64,000 nucleotides of DNA, taken from DASRDS01 sp035570055. GTDB lineage: Bacteria > Gemmatimonadota > Gemmatimonadetes > Gemmatimonadales > Gemmatimonadaceae. Under the pieces are notes generated by a model. It was not told the DNA's origin. It made no database searches and saw only the letters and a program-made list of their open reading frames with translations. The position numbers and the translations under genes are program-made. Numbering within the stretch: position 1 is the stretch's first letter; every line of letters starts with the position of its first letter. Below are positions 6,991 to 15,429 of the stretch, piece by piece. The stretch covers positions 1 to 64,000 of the forward strand of contig DATMLM010000026.1 of the NCBI GenBank assembly GCA_035570055.1, written 5' to 3'.

Positions 6991-7326
6991 GATTATGCAG
7001 ATGAAAGCCTGAGCCGCGTGTTCGCTGCGCTCGGGGATCCGACGCGGCGAGCATTGCTCGCGCGGCTGCAGCGAGGGGACGCGACCGTGACGGAGCTCGC
7101 GGAGCCGTTCGATGTGTCCCTCAATGCCGTGTCCAAGCACGTGCGGGTGCTGGAGCGGGCAGGGCTCGTGCGACGGACCATTGCCGGGCGCGAGCATCAC
7201 ATCGCGCTCACACCGGAGCCTATGCGAGGCGTACAGAGTTACGTCGATCAGTACCGACGATATTGGGAAGACCGGCTGGCGGCGCTCGAGCGGCATATCA
7301 TCGAGAAGCGCAAGCGGCATCGCTAA
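6985..7326 (+). CDS. ArsR-family winged-helix repressor
   Basis: The 113-residue protein is a stand-alone ArsR-type winged helix: FAALGDPTRRALLARL is the classic opening, VTELAEPFDVSLNAVSKHVRVLERAGLV is the recognition helix region, and RTIAGREHHIAL the wing. No metal-binding CxC or similar Cys motif is visible, so it is not an obvious metal sensor. It is followed 42 bp later by an SRPBCC/AHSA1 protein, a very common pairing in which the regulator controls the lipocalin-like partner. No ribosome binding site is obvious before the ATG and a palindrome overlaps the start. Confidence 0.92.
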   Translation: MVDYADESLSRVFAALGDPTRRALLARLQRGDATVTELAEPFDVSLNAVSKHVRVLERAGLVRRTIAGREHHIALTPEPMRGVQSYVDQYRRYWEDRLAALERHIIEKRKRHR

Positions 7327-7368
7327 CGCAACCCAATAACTACATCAACACCGCGAGGCACTGCACCG

Positions 7369-7815
7369 ATGGATCAAATGCAATCGGGATCGCTCGTTGT
7401 GAGAAAGCAGATGGACGCGAGCTGCGAAGAAGTGTTCGATGCGTGGACGGATCCCATGAGTCTCATGGAGTTCATGAAGCCAGGCGACGTGCAGCGTGTT
7501 GACGTCGAGGTCGACGCGAGAGTCGGCGGCAAGTTTCGCATCGATATGATCGGGGTGGGCGACGTGCACAGGCATACGGGCGAGTATCTCGCCATCGATC
7601 GGCCGCGGTTGCTCAAGTTTACGTGGATATCCAAGCATACCGACAATCGGCCGTCGGTCGTGACGATCGAGCTCACGCCGCGCGGGGCCGCCAGATGTGA
7701 GCTCGTGTTGACGCATGTTGGGTTGGCGGAGAATCAAGTGGAGCGCCACACGGCGGGGTGGACGAAGATCACGGACATGCTTGCGACGCGGGCGAAAGCG
7801 CGGGCATCGAAGTAA
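7369..7815 (+). CDS. SRPBCC / AHSA1-family ligand-binding protein
   Basis: This 148-residue protein has the START-like helix-grip pattern of the Aha1 C-terminal family: an opening strand LVVRKQMDASCEEVFDAWTDP, a central VGGKFRIDM, repeated strands (YLAIDRPRLLKFTW, VTIELTPRG, CELVLTHVG), and the long C-terminal helix after ERHTAGWTKITDML. The family binds hydrophobic small molecules; ligand unknown. It is coupled with the upstream ArsR gene and followed by a strong hairpin terminator, so the two form a closed transcription unit. Confidence 0.9.
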   Translation: MDQMQSGSLVVRKQMDASCEEVFDAWTDPMSLMEFMKPGDVQRVDVEVDARVGGKFRIDMIGVGDVHRHTGEYLAIDRPRLLKFTWISKHTDNRPSVVTIELTPRGAARCELVLTHVGLAENQVERHTAGWTKITDMLATRAKARASK

Positions 7816-7846
7816 ATCGAAGTAAAGTCGCGAGATGGCGGGATAG

Positions 7847-7881
7847 ACGAAGGCCCGGGCAGATATCGCCCGGGCCTTCGT
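7847..7881 (+). terminator. Hairpin terminator after the ArsR/SRPBCC unit
   Basis: ACGAAGGCCCGGGC and GCCCGGGCCTTCGT form a perfect 14-bp inverted repeat around a 7-base loop, 31 bp after the SRPBCC stop. The following bases are only moderately T-rich. This is the clearest terminator in the window. Confidence 0.82.
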
Positions 7882-8083
7882 GTGTTAGCGAGTGACCGCT
7901 GGCCGGTCGCACCGTATCCCGGCATCTGTGTCTCGATCCCAAGGGGTCTTTCTATCCCTAGGGGGTTGGCCTGGCGGCGCGCGATTTGCCGCCCTCAGTA
8001 GTTGCCTACCGGCCGGACGCGCCAGTCCCGGTGGCTTCGTTCAACCCCAACTTCGGATTCGGCTGGCGGAGTGCTTGCCGCCG
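7882..8083. other. Non-coding stretch with minor hairpin
   Basis: About 200 bp without a convincing gene. It contains GGCGGC/GCCGCC (7973-7978 and 7988-7993) around a 9-base loop and runs of C and G near 7938-7965 that could pair. It lies between the terminator and the 3' end of the next minus-strand gene. I see no promoter I can defend. Confidence 0.4.
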
Positions 8084-8497
8084 TCAGCGGTCCCTCGTCG
8101 TTCTGTGCACGACGAACATATTGCTCTTCAGCATCTGTTTCAACGTGGAATTTCCCACGAGGCGTGCGGTCACAACCCAAATCTCATCCCGTCCACTCGC
8201 GCTAGTCGCTGCTGAGACGTGCTTGAGAATGATCCCAACCCAATCGCCTGCGCCCTCGAATGGCAATTCCATAACGAAAAACGAGCGAGGATATGCGAGG
8301 TGCCGTCCACAATACACCGGGTTGAATGCTCTCCGCGCGAGGAACCCAATGATCATCGCTGCGTCGTCAAACGATCGTCGCTCGAATATGTGGGACACGG
8401 TCCCCTGGTCTATCATCACGACGCGCTCAGTAGTGTCGATGCGAAGTAGTCGACACACGTCATCAGGCACTTCGGCGAGGGTCTCTACGTGGCGCAC
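8084..8497 (-). CDS. Orphan hypothetical protein in a lower-GC patch
   Basis: The 137-residue product is not recognised. It reads as a soluble alpha/beta protein: an acidic N-terminus (ETLAEVPDDVCRLL), two hydrophobic strands (RVVMIDQGTVSHI, AMIIGFLARRAF), VYCGRHLAYPRSFFVMEL, a strand-turn-strand (WVGIILKHVS...DEIWVVTARL) and a basic C-terminus. The beta-rich C-terminal half with scattered His and Arg recalls small RNase-like or phage-type folds, but I cannot assign one. Local G+C is near 50-55%, clearly below neighbours, suggesting transfer. It is isolated: terminator-like hairpins on one side and 33 bp to fumarylacetoacetase on the other. Confidence 0.5.
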   Translation of the reverse strand: MRHVETLAEVPDDVCRLLRIDTTERVVMIDQGTVSHIFERRSFDDAAMIIGFLARRAFNPVYCGRHLAYPRSFFVMELPFEGAGDWVGIILKHVSAATSASGRDEIWVVTARLVGNSTLKQMLKSNMFVVHRTTRDR

Positions 8498-8530
8498 GCA
8501 CGATCGATACCGCGCGCCGTCAGTCGATCG

Positions 8531-9772
8531 TCAGCTACTTACCGCTGGCAAAACGATGCCCCTGCAACCGCCGAAACCGATGCGGTGAAATCCCGGGCGC
8601 TCGCAGAAAGCGCGCAGCACGATCTCGTCGCCATCCGCCAAGAACGAGCGGGACTCTCCGCTCGGCAGCGTGAGAGGCGCTGCGCCGCGCCGGGTCAGCT
8701 CTAATAGGCAGCCCAAAGAATCCGGCGTCGCGCCGGAGATCGTGCCGCTGGCGAGGAGATCGCCCGGGCGCAGATTGCAGCCGTTGCTCGCGTGATGCGT
8801 GAGCATCTGGGCCGCGGTCCAATAGAGATCGCGAAAGTTGCCGCGACTGAGGCGATAGGGAGCGGAGCCCGACTCGCGCATGCGCTCAGTCGTCAAATAC
8901 ACCTCGATCCACAGATCCAAGGTCTCGGCGCGAGACTCGAGATATACCAGAGGCGATGGGTCGCCCGCGGGGCGTGGGGATACAGGGACGCGAAATGGGG
9001 CGAGTGCGTCCAACGATATGATCCACGGTGAGAGAGTCGTGGCGAAGCTCTTACCGAGAAATGGCCCGAGCGGCTGATACTCCCACGACTGGATGTCCCG
9101 AGCCGACCAGTCGTTCACCAGGCAGAATCCGAAGATATGATCCTCGGCCTCGGCGATCGGGATCGGAACCCCGAGCGCGTTGCCCGGGCCGACGAAAAAC
9201 CCGATCTCGGCCTCGTAGTCGAGTGAGCGCGTCGGGCCGAAAACTGGGGCATCGGCGTCCGGCAACTTGCTCTGGCCGCGAGGGCGCCGAATGGGGGTGC
9301 CGCTCGGAACCAGAGATGATGCACGGCCATGATAGCCGATTGGCACGTGCTTGTAGTTCGGCAGAAGCGGGTTGTCCGGGCGGAACAAGCGGCCGACGTT
9401 CGTGGCGTGGTGCACGGACGCGTAGAAATCCGTGTAGTCGCCGACAGCCGGCAGTGCGAGTTCGGCCGACGACATTGGCGAGAGCAACTTCTCGGCGGCG
9501 CTTCGCGCCCGCCCTCCCTCTGGCGTGTCCGCTGACAGCAGGGCCGTCACCTGTGATCGTAACGAGCGCCAAGCCCTCGGGCCCTGTGACATCAGCGCGT
9601 GCAGCGAAACGACAGGGGCTGAGAGCAAGCCGCGCGTGTGGGCAGCGCTGAGATCGAGAACCTGGTCGCCTATCGCTACGACCACGCGCCCGTCCGCGAG
9701 AACGCCGAACGGCAGATTACTGAGCGGGAAGTCCGTCTCCGGCGTCTCTGCAGACTCGACCCAGGACGGCAT
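8531..9772 (-). CDS. fahA: Fumarylacetoacetase (FAH)
   Basis: This enzyme hydrolyses fumarylacetoacetate to fumarate and acetoacetate, the last step of tyrosine/homogentisate catabolism. The 413-residue protein from ATG 9772 has the FAH N-terminal SH3-like domain (NLPFGVLADG), then DYTDFYASVHHATNVG with the metal-ligand Asp and catalytic His, GYHGRASSLVPSG, SLDYEAEIGFFVG, FGFCLVNDWSARDIQ, LGPFLGKSFATTLSPWI and LLASGTISG near the end. A longer open frame extends upstream, but it runs antisense-like through the next gene. It sits 5 bp after the unknown 305-residue protein. No homogentisate dioxygenase or HPPD gene is in the window. Confidence 0.96.
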   Translation of the reverse strand: MPSWVESAETPETDFPLSNLPFGVLADGRVVVAIGDQVLDLSAAHTRGLLSAPVVSLHALMSQGPRAWRSLRSQVTALLSADTPEGGRARSAAEKLLSPMSSAELALPAVGDYTDFYASVHHATNVGRLFRPDNPLLPNYKHVPIGYHGRASSLVPSGTPIRRPRGQSKLPDADAPVFGPTRSLDYEAEIGFFVGPGNALGVPIPIAEAEDHIFGFCLVNDWSARDIQSWEYQPLGPFLGKSFATTLSPWIISLDALAPFRVPVSPRPAGDPSPLVYLESRAETLDLWIEVYLTTERMRESGSAPYRLSRGNFRDLYWTAAQMLTHHASNGCNLRPGDLLASGTISGATPDSLGCLLELTRRGAAPLTLPSGESRSFLADGDEIVLRAFCERPGFHRIGFGGCRGIVLPAVSS

Positions 9773-9777
9773 CGCGC

Positions 9778-10695
9778 TCAGATCAAGTGCAACGCGCGCA
9801 ACTCGTCGACCGGCTCGCTGAACGAGCACGAACCGAACGAGAGCGAATAGTTCGCGCGCGCGGCCGTGATCGCCGGCGTCGTGATCCGCCGATTCCGCCA
9901 GGTGACACCCCCGCCGTCGAACTGGAACGCCTCGGCGGCGGTCTCCTCCATCATTGCGACCGCGTCCGCCGCGGGGATGCCGGTTCGAACAAAGGCGGCC
10001 GTGCAGAACACATTCAAGAATCCATGCATGACGGCCGTGGGACTGTCGGGCGCATACGTCAATCGATACGGGCCGCGGACCGCGTGATGCAATCCCGCCG
10101 TCGCCTTGAACGCCACCGCCCCGCGCGCACACGCGCGGAGAAATCGCACGACCTCGGCCACTCCCGGAATCGCGTCCGCCACGACCCCACCCGTGCGAAT
10201 CTTCGCCCGACCCCCAGCCCGCGCAATCTCGCCGATGAGCGGCGATGGATCCGCGGCGGTCGGAACCTCGAATGTCAGCGCGACATCCGGCGGTCGCTTG
10301 CTCGCGAACGCCGAGACCTCGCCGGCGGTCGAGGCTTTCGCCTCGATCACGTCGATCGAGGCTCGACCAGTGCCGCGACCCGGGCGATGCCGGCGATTGA
10401 AGTCCGCTACTCGCGACATGCTGGCCTCCATGTCCTCCGCCCCCGCCAGCACGCTCAAGTGCCACCGCGGACCGCCGCGGCCCAAATGTGGCGCCGCCGC
10501 CTCCTCGAACTCCTCGAGTCGTGCGGCCGGCACAATAAACGTCCCGAGCATCCGCCGCTGCTCGTCGCTCGCATAATTCGCGTAGTTCCGCACGGCGGTC
10601 GCCATGTCGAGCCCCGCCGGCGGGAACAAACCGGCGTAGTCGATGAGCCCCGACATGAGGCCGTCGATCGAAGCGAGAGCAGTTACGGGAGCCAC
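9778..10695 (-). CDS. Conserved hypothetical, likely TIM-barrel-like, partner of fahA
   Basis: The 305-residue protein is Ala/Gly-rich with alternating strands and helices: LIDYAGLFPPAGLDMATAV near the start, LGTFIVPAARLEEF, IDVIEAKASTAGEV, VALTFEVPTA, GGRAKIRTGGV, VAFKATAGLHHAVRG, and a C-terminal YSLSFGSCSFSEPV. The order (strand-helix units, a K-A-T-A-G-L-H-H segment near residue 200) suggests a TIM barrel whose Lys/His could be catalytic. I do not recognise a named family. It directly precedes fumarylacetoacetase with 5 bp between them, suggesting a role in aromatic or acetoacetate metabolism. There is no signal peptide. Confidence 0.7.
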   Translation of the reverse strand: MAPVTALASIDGLMSGLIDYAGLFPPAGLDMATAVRNYANYASDEQRRMLGTFIVPAARLEEFEEAAAPHLGRGGPRWHLSVLAGAEDMEASMSRVADFNRRHRPGRGTGRASIDVIEAKASTAGEVSAFASKRPPDVALTFEVPTAADPSPLIGEIARAGGRAKIRTGGVVADAIPGVAEVVRFLRACARGAVAFKATAGLHHAVRGPYRLTYAPDSPTAVMHGFLNVFCTAAFVRTGIPAADAVAMMEETAAEAFQFDGGGVTWRNRRITTPAITAARANYSLSFGSCSFSEPVDELRALHLI

Positions 10696-10717
10696 GGCCG
10701 TAATATCGGCGTAAAAG

Positions 10718-11719
10718 CTACCGGCTGACAGTCAGCACGATCTTCCCAATGTGCTCCGCGGATTCGATCCGCCGGTGCGCCGCGACCGCGTCCGCCAGTG
10801 GGAACGTCTTGTCGATGACCGGGCGCACACGCCCTGACTCGAGCAGCGGCCACACATGCTCGTGCACATCCCGCGCGAGCGCACCCTTCTCCTCGACCGA
10901 CCGCGGACGAAGGGTCGAACCCGTGAATGTCAGCCGCTTGGCCATGATCGGATGCAGGTCGAGATCAACGCGACTTCCCTGCAGAAACGAGATCTGCACG
11001 AGACGGCCACCCATCGCCAACGCCTGCATGTTGCGAGCGACGTACGGACCGCCGACCATGTCGAGAATCACATCGACCCCGCGACCCCCCGTTCGCTGCA
11101 TCACCTCGGCGACGAAATCAAAACGCTGATAGTTAATTGCCGTCTCGGCGCCGAGCGACTCCGCCGCCACACGCTTCTCGTCGGATCCGACCGTCGCGAA
11201 CACGCGCGCGCCGGTCGCGGACGCGAGCTGAATGGCGGTCGTCCCAATGCCACTCGTGCCACCGTGAATCAGGCACGTCTCGCCCATGGCCAGGCGCCCC
11301 CTCTGAAACACGTTCGTCCACACGGTGAAGAACGTCTCGGGGATCGCGGCTGCCTGGACCAGAGAAAGACCGCGCGGCACCGGTAAGCACTGTACAGCAG
11401 GCGCCACGCAATACTCGGCGTACCCTCCGCCCGCCACGAGCGCGCACACCATGTCGCCGGCCTTCCATTGGCCAACGTGTCCAACCTCGCGCCCCACCTC
11501 GGCGACTCGACCAGCGACCTCGAGTCCCAGGATCGGCGACGCACCCGGGGGCGGCGGATACTTCCCCAGCCGCTGGAAGACATCCGGGCGATTGACGCCC
11601 GCCGCAGCGACCTCGATCAGGACGTCGTTGTCGCCAAACGCGGGTACGGGGCCAGTCGCGAGCTCCAGCACATCCGGCGACCCCGGCTCCACGACGGCGA
11701 TATAGTGCATCGAGTGCAT
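10718..11719 (-). CDS. NAD(P)H:quinone oxidoreductase, PIG3-like MDR family
   Basis: The 333-residue protein is a zinc-free medium-chain dehydrogenase/reductase: an N-terminal GroES-like domain (EVAAAGVNRPDVFQRLG..P), the GLEVAGRVAEVG motif, then a Rossmann domain with GTSGIGTTAIQLA for NADP binding. There are no zinc-ligand cysteines. It matches the TP53I3/PIG3 quinone oxidoreductase group, which reduces quinones with NADPH. Two ATGs are possible (11719, 11710); the first lies 6 bp after the 3-hydroxyisobutyrate-dehydrogenase-like gene and suggests an operon of two redox enzymes. Confidence 0.9.
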   Translation of the reverse strand: MHSMHYIAVVEPGSPDVLELATGPVPAFGDNDVLIEVAAAGVNRPDVFQRLGKYPPPPGASPILGLEVAGRVAEVGREVGHVGQWKAGDMVCALVAGGGYAEYCVAPAVQCLPVPRGLSLVQAAAIPETFFTVWTNVFQRGRLAMGETCLIHGGTSGIGTTAIQLASATGARVFATVGSDEKRVAAESLGAETAINYQRFDFVAEVMQRTGGRGVDVILDMVGGPYVARNMQALAMGGRLVQISFLQGSRVDLDLHPIMAKRLTFTGSTLRPRSVEEKGALARDVHEHVWPLLESGRVRPVIDKTFPLADAVAAHRRIESAEHIGKIVLTVSR

Positions 11720-11725
11720 AAGATT

Positions 11726-12610
11726 TCAGACTTTGACGCCGGCGTTCTCCGCGGCAACGCGACCCAGCACCGATTGATCGCGATGCTCGTAGCCGCGCGC
11801 CATCGCGCCCACGAATGCATCGTGCACGACACTCGCCACCGGCATCGGCACCCGCAACGACTCGGCGGCCGCGATCGCGAGACGCACATCCTTGAGCGCA
11901 AGGGGTACGGTGAAGCCCGCAGTCTGGTCATTTGCCGAGACCAGCAAGTCGCCATACGTGTGATAGACCGGCGCGTTGAACAAGGACGACGTCAATAGAT
12001 CCTTGAAAGCCGCGACATCCACGCCCGCCTTCCGGACCAGCGCAAACGACTCAGCCAACGCCTCGATCGCCGCGAACAACATGAAATTGCCCGAGAGCTT
12101 CACGAGGTTCGCGTTGCTCGGGTCTGTGCCCATCCGATACGTCCGCTGACCGATCGCCTCGAACAGCGGCTGCAGGTACGCCAGGACGTCGTCCGCACCC
12201 CCGGCGACCACGAACAAGCGACCCGCGGCGGCGGCATCCGGACGGCCGAACACCGGCGCCGAGACGTAGCGTTGGCCGGCACGGGCATGGGCCGCCATGA
12301 GCCGGCGGGCTAGCGAGACGCTGATCGTGCTCGCGGAGACGTGCACGGCATTGTTGTCCATCGCGGCGAGAATGCCGTCGGCCGCGAATACCACCTGTTC
12401 TACGGCCGGGTCGTCGGCCAGCATCGTGAACACGACCTCGGCGCCCCGGGCCGCCGCCTCCGGCGTTTCGGCTAGAACGGCGCCTCGGTCGCGCAATTTT
12501 TCTCCGCGCTGGGCGGTCCGGTTGTACACGGCGAGTGTGTGCCCCGCATCCACCAGGCGGCCGGCCATGCCGACGCCCATGCGGCCGAGTCCTATGAAAC
12601 CGATACGCAT
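11726..12610 (-). CDS. 3-hydroxyisobutyrate dehydrogenase-family oxidoreductase
   Basis: The 294-residue protein belongs to the beta-hydroxyacid dehydrogenase family: N-terminal GFIGLGRMGVGMAGRL for NAD(P), substrate motif VSAPVFGRPDAAAAG (the DAPVSGG-equivalent, here with Phe-Gly-Arg), and the catalytic lysine in NLVKLSGNFML (about residue 170). The altered substrate motif makes it more like glyoxylate/succinic-semialdehyde reductase relatives than strict MmsB, so the substrate is open. The start at 12610 is divergent from sthA by 69 bp. It heads a two-gene run with the quinone oxidoreductase. Confidence 0.9.
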   Translation of the reverse strand: MRIGFIGLGRMGVGMAGRLVDAGHTLAVYNRTAQRGEKLRDRGAVLAETPEAAARGAEVVFTMLADDPAVEQVVFAADGILAAMDNNAVHVSASTISVSLARRLMAAHARAGQRYVSAPVFGRPDAAAAGRLFVVAGGADDVLAYLQPLFEAIGQRTYRMGTDPSNANLVKLSGNFMLFAAIEALAESFALVRKAGVDVAAFKDLLTSSLFNAPVYHTYGDLLVSANDQTAGFTVPLALKDVRLAIAAAESLRVPMPVASVVHDAFVGAMARGYEHRDQSVLGRVAAENAGVKV

Positions 12611-12679
12611 AGGCCGGAAAATAACCTCCCGATGCCCCGTGACAGCGGCGTGATCCGCCGCGACAATACTACCTGACAT

Positions 12680-14047
12680 ATGCGATATGACCTGTTGTGC
12701 ATCGGCAGCGGCCCGGCCGGTCAGCGCGGCGCCGTGCAAGCCGCCAAGCTCGGCCGCCGCGCGATCATCATCGAACGCGGCGCCGTCGGCGGCGTCTGCA
12801 CGGGCACCGGCACGATACCGAGCAAGACGTTTCGGGAAGCCATCCGCACCTTTATCGCGACCCAAGGCACGCCGCGCGCATCGGCCCGGCCCTCGGCCAC
12901 CGACCTCCTGGCCCGCGTCGGACAGGTCATCGACCGCGAAGAAAGCGTCATCAGCAACCAACTCGCCCGGAACGGCGTCGACATCGTGCAGGGCAAAGCG
13001 TCGTTCGTCGATCCGCACACCATCGTCGTGCAAGGCTCGAACGGCACGCAGCAGATCGAGGCCGAGCATGTGCTGATCGCGACCGGGACGACGCCCGCGC
13101 CGCCGCCGGGCGCCGCGAGCGACGGCGAGACGATCATGACCAGCGACGATATCGGCGGGATGAAGCGCCTGCCGATGTCGCTGACCGTCGTCGGCGCCGG
13201 CGTGATCGGCGTCGAGTACGCCTCGATGTTCGCCGCGCTCGGCGTCAACGTCACGCTCATCGATCGGCGCGACCGGCCGCTCGAGTTTCTCGATCACGAG
13301 ATCGTCGACGAGCTGCTGCACCAGCTCCGCAAGGTCAACGTGCAGTACCGGCCGAACGAAGGCGTCGAGCGCATCGAGAAAGTCGTTGGCGTCACGCCGA
13401 AGGTCGCCGTCATGACCGAGTCCGGCAAACGCATCGTCTCGGACATGGTCCTCTTCGCGGTCGGTCGCCTCGGCGCGACGTCGGATCTCGCGCTCGACAA
13501 GGCTGGCCTCGCGGCGGATGATCGCGGCCGCCTCGCCGTCGATCCCATGTTCCGCACGAGCGTGCCGCACATCTATGCGGCGGGCGATGTGATCGGGTAC
13601 CCGAGCCTCGCCGCGACGTCGAGCGAGCAAGGCCGGCTCGCGGCATGCCATGCACTCGGCGCCTCGGCCCGACCGATGTCCGCGCACTTTCCCATCGGGA
13701 TCTACGCGATTCCCGAGGTGAGCATGGTCGGGCAGCCCGAGCACGAGCTCACCAAGCAAAAAGTGCCGTACGAGGTCGGCGTTGCACGCTACCGCGAGAT
13801 CGCGCGGGGGCAGATACTCGGCGACGACAGCGGGTTTTTCAAAATGCTGTTCCACAGGGCCGATCGCCGGCTGCTCGGCGTGCACATCATGGGCACGAAC
13901 GCGACCGAGCTGCTACACATCGGCCAGGCCGTGCTCGGCCTAGGGGGCGGGCTCGATTACTTCCTCGAGACCGTCTTTAACTACCCCACGCTAGCCGAGT
14001 GCTATAAAGTCGCGGCGCTAAACGCGGCCAATAAGCTGGCTACCTAA
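12680..14047 (+). CDS. sthA: Soluble pyridine nucleotide transhydrogenase SthA-type flavoprotein
   Basis: This 455-residue protein has the disulfide-reductase fold but the SthA signature. FAD site GSGPAGQRGAVQAAKLG is near the N-terminus, followed by GGVCTGTGTIPSKTFREA: the first redox Cys is present but the second is replaced by Thr, so it cannot form the active disulfide. The NAD site is VVGAGVIGVEYASMF (about 175), then IYAAGDVIGYPSLA and a C-terminal dimer domain. SthA re-equilibrates NADPH and NADH. It is divergent from a dehydrogenase and next to a quinone reductase, so the local theme is redox cofactor balance. Its 3' end overlaps the next minus-strand gene by 4 bp. Confidence 0.93.
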   Translation: MRYDLLCIGSGPAGQRGAVQAAKLGRRAIIIERGAVGGVCTGTGTIPSKTFREAIRTFIATQGTPRASARPSATDLLARVGQVIDREESVISNQLARNGVDIVQGKASFVDPHTIVVQGSNGTQQIEAEHVLIATGTTPAPPPGAASDGETIMTSDDIGGMKRLPMSLTVVGAGVIGVEYASMFAALGVNVTLIDRRDRPLEFLDHEIVDELLHQLRKVNVQYRPNEGVERIEKVVGVTPKVAVMTESGKRIVSDMVLFAVGRLGATSDLALDKAGLAADDRGRLAVDPMFRTSVPHIYAAGDVIGYPSLAATSSEQGRLAACHALGASARPMSAHFPIGIYAIPEVSMVGQPEHELTKQKVPYEVGVARYREIARGQILGDDSGFFKMLFHRADRRLLGVHIMGTNATELLHIGQAVLGLGGGLDYFLETVFNYPTLAECYKVAALNAANKLAT

Positions 14048-15429
14048 TCGCCGCCCGACGTCGCCTTCGTCCAGATCACGATGACCGAGCAGGACATCGG
14101 CGCGGTCACGAGCTCGGCCGGCGCCTCGGCCGGGTCATAGGCCTCCACGCCGATGATATCATCGGGTCGAACGAAGTCGTCGATCGACCCAGGCGGGCGG
14201 TCGTAGAACGGCGCATTGTCGACCATATAGGCGACACATCCACGATTTGTCAGCGACCGGCCGCGACCCTGGAGAACGACCTGCTGGCCGGACCGGGTCT
14301 CCCGGACGATGAGACCCGGGATCGTCCGCGCGAGATCGGAGAACCGCATCGCGCCTCGATTGCTCACCTGGTCCGCGGTCAGGTAGTGCCCGATGCCCAC
14401 CTTTCGGCGGTGCTCGAACCCAACCCGCTCCAGCGCCACTTCCCGTGCGGCGGCGACGTTGACCTTGCTGAGCGTCACGGGCGCCGAGCGCAGCGTCATG
14501 GCGAACTCCACGGGGGACTTGGACGACAGCATGAGCGCCGTATCGGTCGCCGTGAACCCCACCTTTCTGACTTCGATCGTCTGCGAGCCCGCAGGCAGGT
14601 CGCGCAGTGCGAACCTCCCGCTATCGCCAGTCGCGGTCTTGATACGCGACCCGGCGAGTACAACGTCCGCGTGCGGGACCGGCATGCCTCTCTCGTCGAC
14701 GATTCGGCCGACGACAACCGCGGTGCCGCGCTTGAGCGTGTCGAGGCGCAAGGTCACGGTGGCCACCAACCACTTCGACACGTTGGCGGTCATATCGCCG
14801 GTCACGACTTGGCCGCGCGTCGCGTGCACGGTCCCGCTGCCGATCGTTGGCAGTCCGCACAGGACGAACGAGCCGTCCGGCTTTGGCTTCGCATCCTCGA
14901 TGAACGTGCCTTTGCCGATGATGGCGGCGTTTTTCGTCAGGTTCTTGAGAGGCATCCAGGTCGCGGTATAGCGAACCGTGGCGTCGGCCACAGGATCGTC
15001 GTTGTCAGCGGCAAGTACGCGGCCGATCACCGCCCCCGGGCCTTTCTGCCGTTCAGCCTCCGGGCAGTAGAGCGCGACCACGGTGGCCGCGGAGGGCGTT
15101 GCCATGACGACGGACGTCACCTGACCGGCGGGCAGCGAGACGTTCCTGCTCGCGACCGAGACGTTCAGCGAGTCGAGTAGCGGGTGAAAGACGCCGAGCT
15201 CGTGATCGCCCGGGGGGATGCTATCGATCTGGAATCGGCCGGTCGTGTCGACGCTTGCCTGGCGGTCAGTGCCAGTGATGACAACAACCGCTCCAGCGAG
15301 CGGCCCGCCGTGAATGCTGTCGACGACGACGCCGGCCAGCACGGCATAGGGTGATGCGGGCGCCGCGGGCTGCTGAGCGGCGAGCGGCGCGGCACAGAGA
15401 GCCGCGACAAGCCATGTACAGCGTCTCAA
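14044..15429 (-). CDS. Secreted carboxypeptidase-regulatory/plug-domain protein without barrel (copy A)
   Basis: I start this gene at TTG 15429, which overlaps the previous stop as TTGA and yields a clean signal peptide (RRCTWLVAALCAAPLAAQ). The 461-residue protein then has a CarboxypepD-regulatory-like Ig domain (VVVDSIHGGPLAGAVV...TGRFQIDSIPPGDH), a second similar domain near the middle (VVGRIVDERGMPVPHADVVL), and a C-terminal TonB-receptor plug-like region (RFSDLARTIPGLIV, VDNAPFY, DDIIGVEAYDPAEAPAEL). No outer-membrane beta-barrel follows. It is a paralogue of the gene just upstream. Role unknown; possibly surface or periplasmic binding. Confidence 0.8.
   Translation of the reverse strand: MRRCTWLVAALCAAPLAAQQPAAPASPYAVLAGVVVDSIHGGPLAGAVVVITGTDRQASVDTTGRFQIDSIPPGDHELGVFHPLLDSLNVSVASRNVSLPAGQVTSVVMATPSAATVVALYCPEAERQKGPGAVIGRVLAADNDDPVADATVRYTATWMPLKNLTKNAAIIGKGTFIEDAKPKPDGSFVLCGLPTIGSGTVHATRGQVVTGDMTANVSKWLVATVTLRLDTLKRGTAVVVGRIVDERGMPVPHADVVLAGSRIKTATGDSGRFALRDLPAGSQTIEVRKVGFTATDTALMLSSKSPVEFAMTLRSAPVTLSKVNVAAAREVALERVGFEHRRKVGIGHYLTADQVSNRGAMRFSDLARTIPGLIVRETRSGQQVVLQGRGRSLTNRGCVAYMVDNAPFYDRPPGSIDDFVRPDDIIGVEAYDPAEAPAELVTAPMSCSVIVIWTKATSGGD

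Noticed and set aside
9773..10465. 231-residue N-terminal extension of fumarylacetoacetase
   Set aside because: The extension is Gly/Arg-rich noise overlapping the 305-residue gene in another frame; the FAH domain starts at ATG 9772.
12611..13885. Upstream extension of the 3-hydroxyisobutyrate dehydrogenase-like gene to 719 residues
   Set aside because: The extra part is antisense to sthA and compositionally biased; the Rossmann motif begins right at ATG 12610.
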